A stretch of DNA of 64,000 bases from RHKX01 sp963826475 (GCA_963826475.1 CAWGXC010000003.1:868001-932000); one strand, 5' to 3'; numbered from the stretch's first letter, positions 33,691 through 42,234 are shown. Translations and numbers: made by a program. Notes: generated by a model from the sequence alone, not told the origin.

Positions 33691-33960
33691 TCAGTTCGCG
33701 GGCAGGCGTTCGAATACGAAGTCCACAGCCGCACCGACCGTCTCGATGCGAGAGGCCTGCTCCTCGCTCATCGCGATCCCGTAGGCATCCTCGAGCTCCA
33801 TCACGAGCTCGTACAGATCCAGGGAGTCGGCGTCCAGGTCCTGACGAAAGTTTGTCGCGTCCGTGATCTGCTCGGGCGGGAGCTCGAGCTCGTTCGACAG
33901 GTGCTCTCTGACCATCGCAAGAATCTGGTCGCGATCCGGGGGTGCCGCGGGTCCGCTCAT
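33691..33960 (-). CDS. acpP: Acyl carrier protein
   Basis: An 89-residue fatty-acid acyl carrier protein. The phosphopantetheine site is canonical, DLDADSLDLYELVMELED, with the serine in DSL. I start at the ATG at 33960, which gives the normal length. Located between plsX and rnc, where acpP is found in many bacteria. It differs clearly from the carrier protein at 1-202. Confidence 0.95.
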   Translation of the reverse strand: MSGPAAPPDRDQILAMVREHLSNELELPPEQITDATNFRQDLDADSLDLYELVMELEDAYGIAMSEEQASRIETVGAAVDFVFERLPAN

Positions 33961-33973
33961 CGGCTGTGGTCTA

Positions 33974-35068
33974 TCACGACTCGCCGCCCGCCGGCGATCC
34001 CTGGGACCCGTCACGTTCTTCGCGAATGGCACCGCGGCCCACGCCCGAGGAGGCGATGAGGGCCTCGGTCCGCTCGACCGCCCGTTCGCTGACCGCGCGC
34101 GCTGCCAACCTGATCTGGTTCGCGATCCCGGTGGGCCCTGCCGACCCGTGGCCGACCACCGCCACACCACGCAGCCCGAGCAGGATCGCGCCGCCGGTGG
34201 AGTCCGGATCCATGCTCTCCCGCAACTCCCCGAGCGCCGGGCGCAGGAGCAGGCCCCCGGCGGCGGCCAGCGGGCCTGACCTCGCCGCCGCCCGGACCGC
34301 CCCGGCGACGGCGAGCGCGGTGCCCTCGATCGTCTTCAGGACCACGTTTCCGGTGAAGCCGTCGGTGACGACGACGTCCGCCTCGGGATCGAGCAGGTCG
34401 CGACCCTCGACGTTGCCGACGAAGCGGATGCTCTCCAACGCGGTGAGGGCCTCGTGCGCCTCGACGACCGTCGAGCTTCCCTTCTTGGCCTCCTCGCCGA
34501 CCGAGAGGAGGGCGACGCCGGGAGAGGAGACGCCGAGCACCGCCTCCGCGAAGGCGGAACCGAGGTGGGCGAACTGCACGAGATGGGACGAGCGGGCCTC
34601 GGCGTTGGCGCCGACGTCGAGCATGAGCAGCGGCCGGGCCCGCCCCGGGGCCGGGAGCTGCACGGCGAGAGCCGGTCGCTGGACGCTGCGGATCCGCTTC
34701 AGCGCGAAGAGGGCCGCGGTCATGGTCGCGCCGGTCGAGCCCGGGCTGGCCAGCGCCTGGGAGCCGCCCGCGGCGACGTCGGCGGCGGCGCGAACGATCG
34801 AAGCGTCGGGCCGCGAGCGGACGGCGCGGACCGGCTCCTCCTCGTTACCGATCGCGTCGCGAACATCGAACAGCTCGACGCCGGAGGCGCCGTTCAGCTC
34901 AGGGAGCTCCTCGGCCCGGCCGAACACGCGGACGCCGATGCCCTCAGCAGCAACGGCGAGGACCCCCTCGGTCACGGCCTCCGGGCCCAACTCGGCACCG
35001 AGAGCGTCGAAGGCGACGGTGACCGGTGCGGTGGCCGCGCCCCGAGGGCGCGCCGCCGCAGCCTCCAC
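33974..35068 (-). CDS. plsX: Phosphate acyltransferase PlsX
   Basis: A 364-residue PlsX, which makes acyl-phosphate from acyl-ACP for phospholipid synthesis. Recognisable segments are VTVAFDALGAELGPEAVTEG near the start (family VAVDAMGGDxxP), ASPGSTGATMTAALF (family SAGNTGA), VDVGANAEARSSHLVQFA-type LMLDVGANAE, and VTDGFTGNVVLKTIEG. It starts with GTG immediately after the rpmF stop. The early DAMGGD motif is altered to DALGAE, a mild divergence. Confidence 0.92.
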   Translation of the reverse strand: MEAAAARPRGAATAPVTVAFDALGAELGPEAVTEGVLAVAAEGIGVRVFGRAEELPELNGASGVELFDVRDAIGNEEEPVRAVRSRPDASIVRAAADVAAGGSQALASPGSTGATMTAALFALKRIRSVQRPALAVQLPAPGRARPLLMLDVGANAEARSSHLVQFAHLGSAFAEAVLGVSSPGVALLSVGEEAKKGSSTVVEAHEALTALESIRFVGNVEGRDLLDPEADVVVTDGFTGNVVLKTIEGTALAVAGAVRAAARSGPLAAAGGLLLRPALGELRESMDPDSTGGAILLGLRGVAVVGHGSAGPTGIANQIRLAARAVSERAVERTEALIASSGVGRGAIREERDGSQGSPAGGES

Positions 35069-35281
35069 CTACTCCCCTCCGGGGCGTCCGGTGGGGGTGG
35101 GCGAGTCGTCGAGCTTGATCACTTCGCGACCAGCGTAGGTGCCACAGGTCGGGCAGACGCGATGGGGCATCCGCGCGCTGTGGCACTGCGGGCATTCGTT
35201 CAGGCGCGCGGCCGGAATGCGATCGTGGGCACGACGCTTGTCGCGACGGGCGCTCGACTGACGTTTCTTCGGGACTGCCAT
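35069..35281 (-). CDS. rpmF: Ribosomal protein bL32
   Basis: A 70-residue bL32. MAVPKKRQSSARRDKRRAHD is followed by a zinc ribbon with four cysteines in CPQCHS and CPTCGTY. This is the zinc-binding (C+) form. It sits upstream of plsX with no gap, the common yceD-rpmF-plsX arrangement. TAGCAT about 10 nt before the ATG is a possible -10. Confidence 0.97.
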   Translation of the reverse strand: MAVPKKRQSSARRDKRRAHDRIPAARLNECPQCHSARMPHRVCPTCGTYAGREVIKLDDSPTPTGRPGGE

Positions 35282-35356
35282 GCGGCGGGGAATGCTAGCG
35301 GTCCACTCGAATGCCCGCTATCGCCCGGCGTTTCGACACCGTGTCAGACAGGCATC

Positions 35357-35508
35357 CAAACCTTGCTAGGTTTGCGGCGAAGAAGCCGGACGCTTCCCCC
35401 GAGGCGTCCGCTCTTCGTTTGCTGGCCCGGGCCCAATTTCCCCCGAGAGGGCCCGGGCCGGCGCTTCTTTTCGGCCTCGCCGGGACCCAGGCCGGCCCGA
35501 ACGGGCCG
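35357..35508. promoter_or_regulatory. Cluster of four stem-loops between yceD and rpmF
   Basis: Within the 233-bp gap are four inverted repeats in a row: CAAACC/GGTTTG (35357-35374), CGGACGC/GCGTCCG (35387-35410), the perfect 11-bp GGCCCGGGCCC/GGGCCCGGGCC (35424-35459) and CGGCCC/GGGCCG with a 4-nt loop (35493-35508). On the forward strand the third is followed by CTTCTTTT, but no forward gene ends here. On the reverse strand they would lie in the transcript between yceD and rpmF and could act as an attenuator, terminator or processing site. Confidence 0.5.
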
Positions 35509-35514
35509 AGCCAC

Positions 35515-36036
35515 CTACTCGATCAGCTCGCTCAGCTTCGCGAAGCGGGGATCCAGCGGACGTTCATGCTCGTGCTCGGCGGGATCGATGTCGTTGAGCG
35601 CGATCCCGCAGGTCGCGCAGAGGCCGGCGCAGTCCGCACGGCAGAGGAGTCGTTCGGGGAGAGCGAGACGCAGCGCATCGTGAGTCCATGATCCGGCGTC
35701 GAGGACGTTCTCGTCGACGTATGGGCTGCGCAGCTCCGAGTCGTCGGCTGAGCGCTGGTCGACCTCGCGGACGTCGAGAGCGGCGCTGAGTCTCGCCGGG
35801 CCCAGGCAGCGCGCACAGGTGCCCGCCACCACCACGTCTGCCCGCAGGCGAAGGGCGTAGCCGGAGCTCGTACGGGAAACGTCGATGCGAGCCCGGACCG
35901 GGGTGCTCGGGAGGGCGAGGGCCTCGCCGCCCACGACCGGAGGGCGGGGGTTGAGCTCGAGGTCGATCCGCGCCGCCTCCCCGCTTTTGAGCGCGAGGCC
36001 ATCGAGGTCGACCGTTATCGGTGAATCACCTCGCAT
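35515..36036 (-). CDS. yceD: YceD/DUF177 family protein
   Basis: A 173-residue DUF177 protein. The family core VVVAGTCARCLGPARL and the C-terminal CRADCAGLCATCGIALND give four to five cysteines likely to bind zinc. Members are linked to 23S rRNA and ribosomal protein accumulation and are nearly always encoded next to rpmF. The start ATG at 36036 is only 16 nt from the start of the divergent methyltransferase gene. Confidence 0.92.
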   Translation of the reverse strand: MRGDSPITVDLDGLALKSGEAARIDLELNPRPPVVGGEALALPSTPVRARIDVSRTSSGYALRLRADVVVAGTCARCLGPARLSAALDVREVDQRSADDSELRSPYVDENVLDAGSWTHDALRLALPERLLCRADCAGLCATCGIALNDIDPAEHEHERPLDPRFAKLSELIE

Positions 36037-36052
36037 AGGGTTCGAGGTTAGC

Positions 36053-36544
36053 GTGAGCGCACAGTTCAACTGGGAACCCGGGACCTACCTGGAAACGATC
36101 CGCGCGGAGGTCCCGCGCTTCGATGAGCTGCAGGCCGAATCGATCGCCGCGATCCCCTTCCGGCCCCAAAGGGTCCTCGATCTGGGCATCGGCACCGGCG
36201 AGACCTCGCGGCGGCTACTTGAAGCCCACCCCGACGCGCACATCACGGGCCTGGACTCGAGCCCCGAAATGGTCTTCCGCGCCCGTGAGCTCGGCATCGA
36301 GGTGCGCCTCGCGCGGATGGAGGACCCGCTTCCCGACGGTCCGTGGGACCTCGTCATCGCCGTCCTCAGCGTCCACCTCCTCGACGAGGGGGGCAGGCTC
36401 GATCTGCTCAGGCGCGTGCGGGAGCAATCCCGAGCAGTCGTGTTCGGCGGCGTCGAAACCGACCCCGAGGCGCTGGCGGCCATCGCCGGCGGGCGGGTCG
36501 CCTGGCGAGCAGACGACCTCGCGGTCGTCGTCGCCGAGTACTAA
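36053..36544 (+). CDS. Class I SAM-dependent methyltransferase
   Basis: A 163-residue small methyltransferase. Motif I is RVLDLGIGTGETSRRLLE, motif II includes ITGLDSSPEMVFRARELG, and the motif IV region is WDLVIAVLSVHLLDEGG. GTG start, chosen since upstream codons overlap the divergent yceD. The substrate is unknown. Its stop overlaps the end of the convergent sepIVA gene by 4 nt. It is a forward-strand gene inserted in an otherwise reverse-strand conserved block, which suggests a later arrival. Confidence 0.8.
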   Translation: MSAQFNWEPGTYLETIRAEVPRFDELQAESIAAIPFRPQRVLDLGIGTGETSRRLLEAHPDAHITGLDSSPEMVFRARELGIEVRLARMEDPLPDGPWDLVIAVLSVHLLDEGGRLDLLRRVREQSRAVVFGGVETDPEALAAIAGGRVAWRADDLAVVVAEY

Positions 36545-37014
36545 CCGACCTCTGCCGGCTCGATCTCTTCGTCGCGGCCGGCGAGGCGGTCGCGGCCACG
36601 CTGGACTGCGGCGAGGAACTTCTGGAGGTTGACCTCCAGGGTGGAGAGGATCTCGTCGGCGTAGTCCTCGGCGCCGAGACGAATCTGGCGCTCGGTGTCG
36701 CGGGCGTCCTCGAGGATCTCCTCGGCGCCGCGCTCGGCCTGCTTGTAGACCTCCTCGTCGGAGATCAGGCGGGCCTGCTGGTCACGAGCTTCCTTGACGA
36801 CTCGCTCGGCCTCACGCTTGGCCTCCGCGAGCATCTCCTGACGCTCCTTGACGATCCAGCGCGCCTGCTTGATCTCCTCGGGAATCGTCGCCCGCATCTG
36901 ATCGAGCAGGTCGTAGATCTCCTCGCGATCGACCCTGACCTGGTCGGTCAGGGGGACCGGCCTGGCGTTGTGGATCAGGTCATCGAGCTTGTCTATGAGT
37001 ACTAGGACGTCCAT
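36541..37014 (-). CDS. sepIVA: DivIVA-like coiled-coil protein (SepIVA type)
   Basis: A 157-residue protein, almost all helical. MDVLVLIDKLDDLIHNARPVP and the charged heptads ARWIVKERQEMLAEAKREAERVV match actinobacterial Rv2927c-like proteins; the mycobacterial member, SepIVA, is an essential septation factor related to DivIVA. The neighbouring coaD and yceD-rpmF genes are the same as in mycobacteria. It should act in the cytoplasm at the division site or the inner membrane. Transfer of function from mycobacteria is inference. Confidence 0.85.
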   Translation of the reverse strand: MDVLVLIDKLDDLIHNARPVPLTDQVRVDREEIYDLLDQMRATIPEEIKQARWIVKERQEMLAEAKREAERVVKEARDQQARLISDEEVYKQAERGAEEILEDARDTERQIRLGAEDYADEILSTLEVNLQKFLAAVQRGRDRLAGRDEEIEPAEVG

Positions 37015-37021
37015 CTTGCGG

Positions 37022-37058
37022 CCTAAGCTTAGGGATAGGAGACGAAATCCCTCGTCTC
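37022..37058. promoter_or_regulatory. Palindrome and hairpin upstream of sepIVA
   Basis: The 109-nt gap between coaD and sepIVA contains a perfect 12-bp palindrome, CCTAAGCTTAGG (37022-37033), and next to it the inverted repeat GAGACGA/TCGTCTC (37039-37058, 6-nt loop). On the reverse strand TAAGCT inside the palindrome could serve as a -10 for sepIVA, with the hairpin just upstream. Confidence 0.4.
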
Positions 37059-37123
37059 GCCCACTTTTTCGTTGGCGCGTTGCAAGCTCCTGCCCAATCC
37101 GCGCATCGGCGAAAACCCAGCGT

Positions 37124-37624
37124 TCATCGCTCGATCCGCTCGCTCAGCGCCTTTGCGACCTCGGCCGGAACCAGATCGCTGACGTTGCCGCCGAACGTGG
37201 CGAGCTCCTTGACTCCGGTCGACGAGAGGAAGCTGTACTCCGGCGAGGCCATCACGTAGGCGCTCTCGATCTCGGGATCGAGCTTGCGGTTGAGCTGGTT
37301 CATCTCGAACTCGTACTCGAAGTCCGAGATCGCACGCAGGCCCTTGACGATCGTCGTCGCGCCGTTCTCGCGGGCGAACCCGACGAGCAGCGTGGAGAAG
37401 ACCTTCGCCTCGACGTTCGCGAGGTCGGCCGTGGCGTGCTCGATGAAGTCCCGCCGCTCCTCGGCCGTGAACAGGGTCTTCTGCTTGCGGACGGGCTGAT
37501 TGACGACGCCGACGATGACGCGGTCGAAGATGCGAGCGGCCCGCCCGATGATGTCCAGGTGACCGTTGGTCACGGGGTCGTAGCTGCCTGGGCAGACCGC
37601 GATGCGCGGAACCTCGGCGCTCAT
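37124..37624 (-). CDS. coaD: Phosphopantetheine adenylyltransferase
   Basis: A 166-residue enzyme for the fourth step of coenzyme A synthesis. The nucleotidyltransferase signature is CPGSYDPVTNGHLDIIGRA (TxGH), with the substrate loop VKGLRAISDFEYEFEMNQLNR and the C-terminal SSTGVKELATFGG. Its ATG overlaps the rsmD stop (ATGA). Length is normal. Confidence 0.97.
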   Translation of the reverse strand: MSAEVPRIAVCPGSYDPVTNGHLDIIGRAARIFDRVIVGVVNQPVRKQKTLFTAEERRDFIEHATADLANVEAKVFSTLLVGFARENGATTIVKGLRAISDFEYEFEMNQLNRKLDPEIESAYVMASPEYSFLSSTGVKELATFGGNVSDLVPAEVAKALSERIER

Positions 37625-38148
37625 CGGGCCTCACCGGCATGGATCCGGATCCGGCTGGAGCCGTAGGTGCGATCGTCGATGAGCGGCAGGGAGAGCTCCA
37701 TGATGTCGTCGGCTGCAGTCTCGACGATCACGCGCGCACCCTCGGAAAGGCGTGGCGGGAGCAATCTGTCGAGCTCGGGACCAAGACGGCGCGCGAGTTT
37801 ATAGGGCGGATCGCAGAGCACGAGGTCGTAGGTACCCACGTCGCGCTCCAGGAACCGCGAGGCGTCGGAGCGGAGGATCGTCGCCTCCGGCCCGATCCCG
37901 AGGTCGCTGACGTTGCGCTCCGCCGGCCTGGAGTCGAGGTCGACGAAGGTCGCCGCGAAGGCGCCGCGCGAGAGGGCCTCGATCCCGAGCGAGCCGGTCC
38001 CGCAGAAGAGGTCCAGCACCTCGAGCCCCGCGACATCGCCGAGGATCGAGAAGAGTGCCTCACGGACGCGATCGCCCGTTGGCCGGATGGCATCCGATCT
38101 CGGCGCTCGCAGCTTGCGGCCGCCCAGATCTCCTGCGATCACGCGCAT
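37621..38148 (-). CDS. rsmD: 16S rRNA (guanine966-N2)-methyltransferase
   Basis: A 175-residue RsmD. MRVIAGDLGGRKLRAP, RPTGDRVREALFSIL, SAM motif VLDLFCGTGSLGIEALSRGA and catalytic LVLCDPPY are all present. It methylates G966 of 16S rRNA during 30S assembly. Coupled to coaD by overlap and 9 nt downstream of recG. Confidence 0.95.
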   Translation of the reverse strand: MRVIAGDLGGRKLRAPRSDAIRPTGDRVREALFSILGDVAGLEVLDLFCGTGSLGIEALSRGAFAATFVDLDSRPAERNVSDLGIGPEATILRSDASRFLERDVGTYDLVLCDPPYKLARRLGPELDRLLPPRLSEGARVIVETAADDIMELSLPLIDDRTYGSSRIRIHAGEAR

Positions 38149-38157
38149 CGTGGCCGC

Positions 38158-40416
38158 CTACGCCGCGATCGGCTCGACGCGCTCGTCGCCGAACCGGGCG
38201 CGGACGGCGTCGACGAGCGGGCCGAGCGCCGGGGCCTCCAGCGATCCGTGCTCTGCGATCAGGGCCAACAGGTCGTCACGGGCCGTGACGAGAACGCCGA
38301 CGTCGTCGGGCAGGCTCGCGACGCGGAAGCGCGGCAACCCGCTCTGCCGCGTGCCGAGGACCTCGCCCTCGCCGCGCAGCGCGAGGTCGATTTCGGCGAG
38401 CTCGAAGCCGTCCCGCTCCCGCACGATCGCCTGAAGCCGCAACTTGGCCCGCTCCGAGTCGGGATCGGCGAAGAGGATGCAATGCGACTCATGCGCGCCG
38501 CGTCCGATCCGCCCGCGCAACTGGTGGAGCTGGCTGAGGCCGTAGCGGTCGGCGTCCTCGATCAACATCACGCTTGCGTTGGCGACGTCGATCCCGACCT
38601 CGATCACGCTCGTCGCCACCAGGACCTGGACCTCGCCGCTTGCGAACCGCGCCATCACCGCCGTCTTCGCCGCCGACGGCATCTGCCCGTGGAGCACCTC
38701 GACCTCGAACTCGGCGAACTCGCCGCGGGCAAGGCGCTCGCCCTCCACGGTCGCCGCCTTCGCCTGGTCCTTCTCCGATTCGCTGACGAGCGGGCAGACG
38801 ACGAAGGCCTGCCTCCCCGCTCGCAGCTGGTCGCGGATGAAGCCGTAGGCGCCCGCGCGCTTCTCCTCGCCGGCCTGCCATGTGCTGATCGGCCTGCGAC
38901 CGGCGGGGAGCTGACGAAGCGTGGTCGTATCGAGGTCCCCGTACGCCGTCAGGGAAAGCGTCCGCGGGATCGGCGTGGCCGTCATGTGCAGCACGTGAGG
39001 TCCTTGCCCCGCCGGCCCCTTCGCGTCCAGCGCCCGGCGCTGGCCGACGCCGAAGCGATGCTGCTCGTCGATCACGGCGACGGCCAGGCGCGCGAACCGC
39101 ACGGTCGGCTCGATCAGAGCGTGGGTGCCGACGATCAGCGGCAGCTCGCCCGTCGCCAGGACGCCGAGGGCCCGCCGCCTGCTCGCCGCCGGCGTCGAGC
39201 CGGTCAGCAGTGCGGTCGGGATCCCGGAGCCCGCCAGCAGGCGTTCGAGCGTCATGAAGTGCTGCTCGGCGAGCGTCTCCGTCGGCGCCATCAGCGCTGC
39301 CTGCGCGCCGGATTCGAGCGCGCGCAGCATCGCGTAGAGAGCCACCACCGTCTTTCCACTGCCGACCTCTCCCATCAGCAGCCGCTGCATCGGACGCGCG
39401 GCCTGAAGATCCGCGTCGATCGCACGGCAGGCCGCCTGCTGATCCTCGGTGAGCCGGAACGGCAACCCGTCGATCCAGGAGCCCACCAGCTCTCCGGGCG
39501 CTCCGAGGCGCCGCGCCGCCAGCTCGCTGCGACGCTCCCCGCGCCTGATCAACAGCGCCGCCTGATGCAGGAACAGCTCCTCGTAGGCGAGCCGGCGCCT
39601 TGCCGCGGTCACGTCGCCCTCGTCGCGTGGGAAGTGGATCGCAACCCTGGCGTCAGCGGCCCCGGCGAACCCATGGCGCTCGCGGAGCATCGCGGGCAGC
39701 GCCTCGATCACGTCCGGAGCGAGGCCGAGCGCTCCCCACGTCCACTCACGGAGCTTCTGGACCCGGAGCCCATCGCCACAGGGGTGCACGGGGACGATCC
39801 CGGTCGTATGCAGGCCGCGGGGCGGCCCAGGCGCATCGCGAATCGGGTCTCGGCCCCCACCCGCCGCGTCGGCCTCCTCGTCGAGGAACTCGTGGGCGTC
39901 GACGCGGAACTCGCGCCTGTCGAGACGCCCGTTGAGCATCAATCGCGTGCCCACCACCAGCTTCTCGGCAAGCCAAGCCTGGTTGAACCAGATCGCTGTG
40001 ATGGCTCCCGAGCCGTCGGCGATCTGGGCCTCGACGATGCGAAGGTTGCGGCGGCGGGTCGGACGCCACCGGGCCGAGCGGACGACGCCGACGATCGTCG
40101 ACGGCCTGCCGATCGTCAGCTCCGAGATCTCGATGGCCTCGGCCCGGTCGGGATAGCTGTGAGGGACGTTCTCGATCAGATCGCCGAGCGTCAGGAGCCC
40201 GATCTTCGCCGCGGCCGCCGAGAGCTTCGGCCCGACGCCGGCGATCGAGGCGAGCGGTCGCTCGAGGCGCTCCGGGCGCGCGGCGGTGCGCAGCGGTGCC
40301 TCGCGCAGGGCGCCCGCCTCGACCTCCGTCCCCGCAAAGCCACGCGTCTGCGACGTTGCGACGATGTCGGTCAGGGTGGACAAGGCCTCCGAGGATAGGC
40401 GCGCTCCAGGCGCCAT
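38158..40416 (-). CDS. recG: ATP-dependent DNA helicase RecG
   Basis: A 752-residue branch-migration helicase. The N-terminal wedge domain includes GVGPKLSAAAAKIGLLTLGDLIENVPHSYPDR. Helicase motifs: I MGEVGSGKTVVALYA, II VIDEQHRFGVGQR, III MTATPIPRTL, and VI QLRGRIGRGAHESHC. ATG at 40416 is preferred because earlier starts run into the divergent ridA gene. It restarts stalled forks. Confidence 0.96.
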   Translation of the reverse strand: MAPGARLSSEALSTLTDIVATSQTRGFAGTEVEAGALREAPLRTAARPERLERPLASIAGVGPKLSAAAAKIGLLTLGDLIENVPHSYPDRAEAIEISELTIGRPSTIVGVVRSARWRPTRRRNLRIVEAQIADGSGAITAIWFNQAWLAEKLVVGTRLMLNGRLDRREFRVDAHEFLDEEADAAGGGRDPIRDAPGPPRGLHTTGIVPVHPCGDGLRVQKLREWTWGALGLAPDVIEALPAMLRERHGFAGAADARVAIHFPRDEGDVTAARRRLAYEELFLHQAALLIRRGERRSELAARRLGAPGELVGSWIDGLPFRLTEDQQAACRAIDADLQAARPMQRLLMGEVGSGKTVVALYAMLRALESGAQAALMAPTETLAEQHFMTLERLLAGSGIPTALLTGSTPAASRRRALGVLATGELPLIVGTHALIEPTVRFARLAVAVIDEQHRFGVGQRRALDAKGPAGQGPHVLHMTATPIPRTLSLTAYGDLDTTTLRQLPAGRRPISTWQAGEEKRAGAYGFIRDQLRAGRQAFVVCPLVSESEKDQAKAATVEGERLARGEFAEFEVEVLHGQMPSAAKTAVMARFASGEVQVLVATSVIEVGIDVANASVMLIEDADRYGLSQLHQLRGRIGRGAHESHCILFADPDSERAKLRLQAIVRERDGFELAEIDLALRGEGEVLGTRQSGLPRFRVASLPDDVGVLVTARDDLLALIAEHGSLEAPALGPLVDAVRARFGDERVEPIAA

Positions 40417-40442
40417 CCGCCGGGCCGAGCTCGCACCCGATC

Positions 40443-40448
40443 TAGGAT
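40443..40448 (+). promoter_or_regulatory. -10-like hexamer before ridA
   Basis: TAGGAT ends 7 nt before the ATG at 40456, in the 39-bp gap with recG; it fits a leaderless or almost leaderless transcript. No -35 is apparent. Confidence 0.3.
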
Positions 40449-40455
40449 CGTCCAC

Positions 40456-40935
40456 ATGGGTGAGATCAGCCACCGCCTCGCAGGGCTCGGCCTCGAGTTG
40501 CCGGAGCCCATGCGGGCACCTGCGGGCGTCGTCTTCAGCTTCGACCTCGTCCGGGTCCATGGCGGGCTCGCCTACGTCTCGGGCCACGGGCCGGTCGACG
40601 GCGAGCGGACGCTCGCCAGCGGCAAGGTTGACGCCGCCCTCAGCGTCGAGGAAGCCGCGACGGCGGCACGGGCCGTCGGGCTCGCCATCCTCGCTTCCCT
40701 GCAGGCGGAGCTCGGCGATCTCGATCGGATCGATAGCTGGATCCGCGCGTTCGGGATGGTGAACTGCAGCCCGGGCTTCAGCGCAATGCCGGCCGTCGTC
40801 AACGGCTTCAGCGACCTGATCGCCGAAGTGTGGGGCGAGCGGGGACGTCACGCGCGCTCCGCGATCGGCGTCGCCGCCCTTCCGTTCGACTGGCCCGTCG
40901 AGATCGAGGCCGTCGTCGCGCTGCGCCCCCGATGA
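40456..40935 (+). CDS. RidA family protein
   Basis: A 159-residue RidA-like protein (YjgF/UK114), the family that hydrolyses reactive enamine/imine intermediates. The conserved arginine is in HARSAIGVAALP and the C-terminal PVEIEAVVAL strand is present; YVSGHGPVDGE and LGDLDRIDSWIRAFGMVN match too. It is somewhat longer than the 125-residue archetype. Its stop overlaps the DUF427 start (ATGA). Whether it keeps imine deaminase activity cannot be told. Confidence 0.88.
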   Translation: MGEISHRLAGLGLELPEPMRAPAGVVFSFDLVRVHGGLAYVSGHGPVDGERTLASGKVDAALSVEEAATAARAVGLAILASLQAELGDLDRIDSWIRAFGMVNCSPGFSAMPAVVNGFSDLIAEVWGERGRHARSAIGVAALPFDWPVEIEAVVALRPR

Positions 40936-41456
40936 GCATCTTCGGCCGCCGTCCCGCACCTCATCCCGCCGAGGGCTACGCCGCCAACGGCCGGCGGCGC
41001 GAGTCGGTCTGGGATTACCCCCGGCCTCCCCGGATCGAGCCCGTCGATCGGCGGGTCAGGGTCTCGCTGGGGGGCGTCTCCATCGCCGACACCGATCGCG
41101 CCACTCGGGTGCTCGAGACCGCTGGGGCGCCGGTCGTCTACATCTCGCCCGAGGAGATCTCTCCCGGGGTCCTCCACCGATCGCCGGGGTCCAGCTTCTG
41201 CGAGTGGAAGGGCTCCGCCACCTACTTCGACGTCCTCGCCGGGAACGAGCGAGCTCCGAAGGCCGCCTGGGCCTATCTCGACCCCACGGCCCCATTCGCA
41301 ACGATCGCGGGGCACGTCTCGTTCTATCCGGCCCTGGTCGAGTGCCTGCTCGACGACGAGCCTGTCGAGCCCCAGCCCGGCGGCTTCTACGGCGGCTGGG
41401 TGACGGCCGAGATCACCGGGCCGATCAAGGGTGAGCCCGGATCGGGCGGCTGGTGA
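40932..41456 (+). CDS. DUF427 domain protein
   Basis: A 174-residue protein of the DUF427 family. Diagnostic segments are ESVWDYPRPPRIEP, RVLETAGAPVVYISPEEI, CEWKGSATYFDV and GHVSFYPALVEC with PQPGGFYGGWVT at the end. The family has a small beta-rich fold with unknown activity. It is cotranscribed with the RidA-like gene. The DUF427 stop is two bases from the stop of the convergent GST-like gene. Confidence 0.88.
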   Translation: MSIFGRRPAPHPAEGYAANGRRRESVWDYPRPPRIEPVDRRVRVSLGGVSIADTDRATRVLETAGAPVVYISPEEISPGVLHRSPGSSFCEWKGSATYFDVLAGNERAPKAAWAYLDPTAPFATIAGHVSFYPALVECLLDDEPVEPQPGGFYGGWVTAEITGPIKGEPGSGGW

Positions 41457-41457
41457 G

Positions 41458-42234
41458 CTAAGCCCGGGCCCTGAGCGGGTGACGATGGGCGACGAACGTC
41501 TCCTCGACCCAGCGGAAGCCACGCCGCTCGCGAAAGCGGTCGCTGAAGGCCGCGAACTCCGCTGACGCCTCCGGCACGGACGGACCTTCGGGCGGGTTGA
41601 CGAGCGGATAGAAGAGGGCGGCCGCCGTCAAATCCGCAACCGAGAACGCTCCGCCGGCCAGATGCGCGCCATCGACGGCGTCGAGCTCGAGCTCGAGCCG
41701 ATCCATCGCGGCGTGGACCTTGCGACGCGATCGCTCCGCGGATTCCTCCGAGCCGACGCCGTAGCGCAGGCCGGAGAAAGCTCCGGCAACCGCACCGGCA
41801 GCCCGGCGGGCCGGAGCGCGGCGACCGATCGGCGCGGGCATGAGCGCCACGGCGAACTCCGCAAGCTTCTCGGGATCTCTGCGCAGGTAGTGGAAGGCGA
41901 CATGGCGCGAGTGCGGTCCGAGCTCCTCGTCGAAGAAGTCCTCGAGCTCGAGCGCCCGGCGCCGCTCGGCCGGATCGGCCGGGTAAAGCGGCGGTTGGGG
42001 GTAGCGCGCCTCGAGCGCCGCGATGATCGCGGTCGAATCGCCGACGGCCTTGCCACCCAGCTTCAACAGCGGGAAGGTCTTGTGCTCCCCGCGCGTCATC
42101 CACAGTGCCGCCGCCATGTGCGGTCCCGGAGGCGGGGCGTGCCGCTCGTGGGCGAGCCCCTTCCAATCGAGGGCCCAGCGAACCTTCTCGCTGAAGTGCG
42201 AGACCGGGATGTGCCACAGCTCAAGTCCGCTCAC
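41458..42234 (-). CDS. Glutathione S-transferase-like protein
   Basis: A 258-residue GST-fold protein. The N-terminal thioredoxin domain begins LELWHIPVSHFSEKVRWALDW and contains FPLLKLGGKAVGDSTAIIAALE (cis-Pro region followed by the DST glutathione-site motif). The C-terminal helical domain includes AGGAFSVADLTAAALFYP, the N-capping box region. The GTG start overlaps the stop of the upstream DAK-like gene (GTGA). Actinobacteria mostly use mycothiol rather than glutathione, so its thiol substrate is unclear. Confidence 0.85.
   Translation of the reverse strand: MSGLELWHIPVSHFSEKVRWALDWKGLAHERHAPPPGPHMAAALWMTRGEHKTFPLLKLGGKAVGDSTAIIAALEARYPQPPLYPADPAERRRALELEDFFDEELGPHSRHVAFHYLRRDPEKLAEFAVALMPAPIGRRAPARRAAGAVAGAFSGLRYGVGSEESAERSRRKVHAAMDRLELELDAVDGAHLAGGAFSVADLTAAALFYPLVNPPEGPSVPEASAEFAAFSDRFRERRGFRWVEETFVAHRHPLRARA

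Noticed and set aside
35422..35475. Rho-independent terminator for a forward-strand gene
   Set aside because: The long stem is followed by a short T-rich run on the forward strand, but no forward gene ends upstream of it.
37639..40398. A 919-codon open frame on the forward strand opposite recG and rsmD
   Set aside because: It is the mirror of real genes in GC-rich codons, shows no family motif, and is low in conserved hydrophobic pattern. Similar long antisense frames lie opposite EF-G2 (9196-10893), ilvD (18171-19649), ffh (27249-29048), the FakA-like gene (42264-43859) and the GH2 gene (3103-4956).
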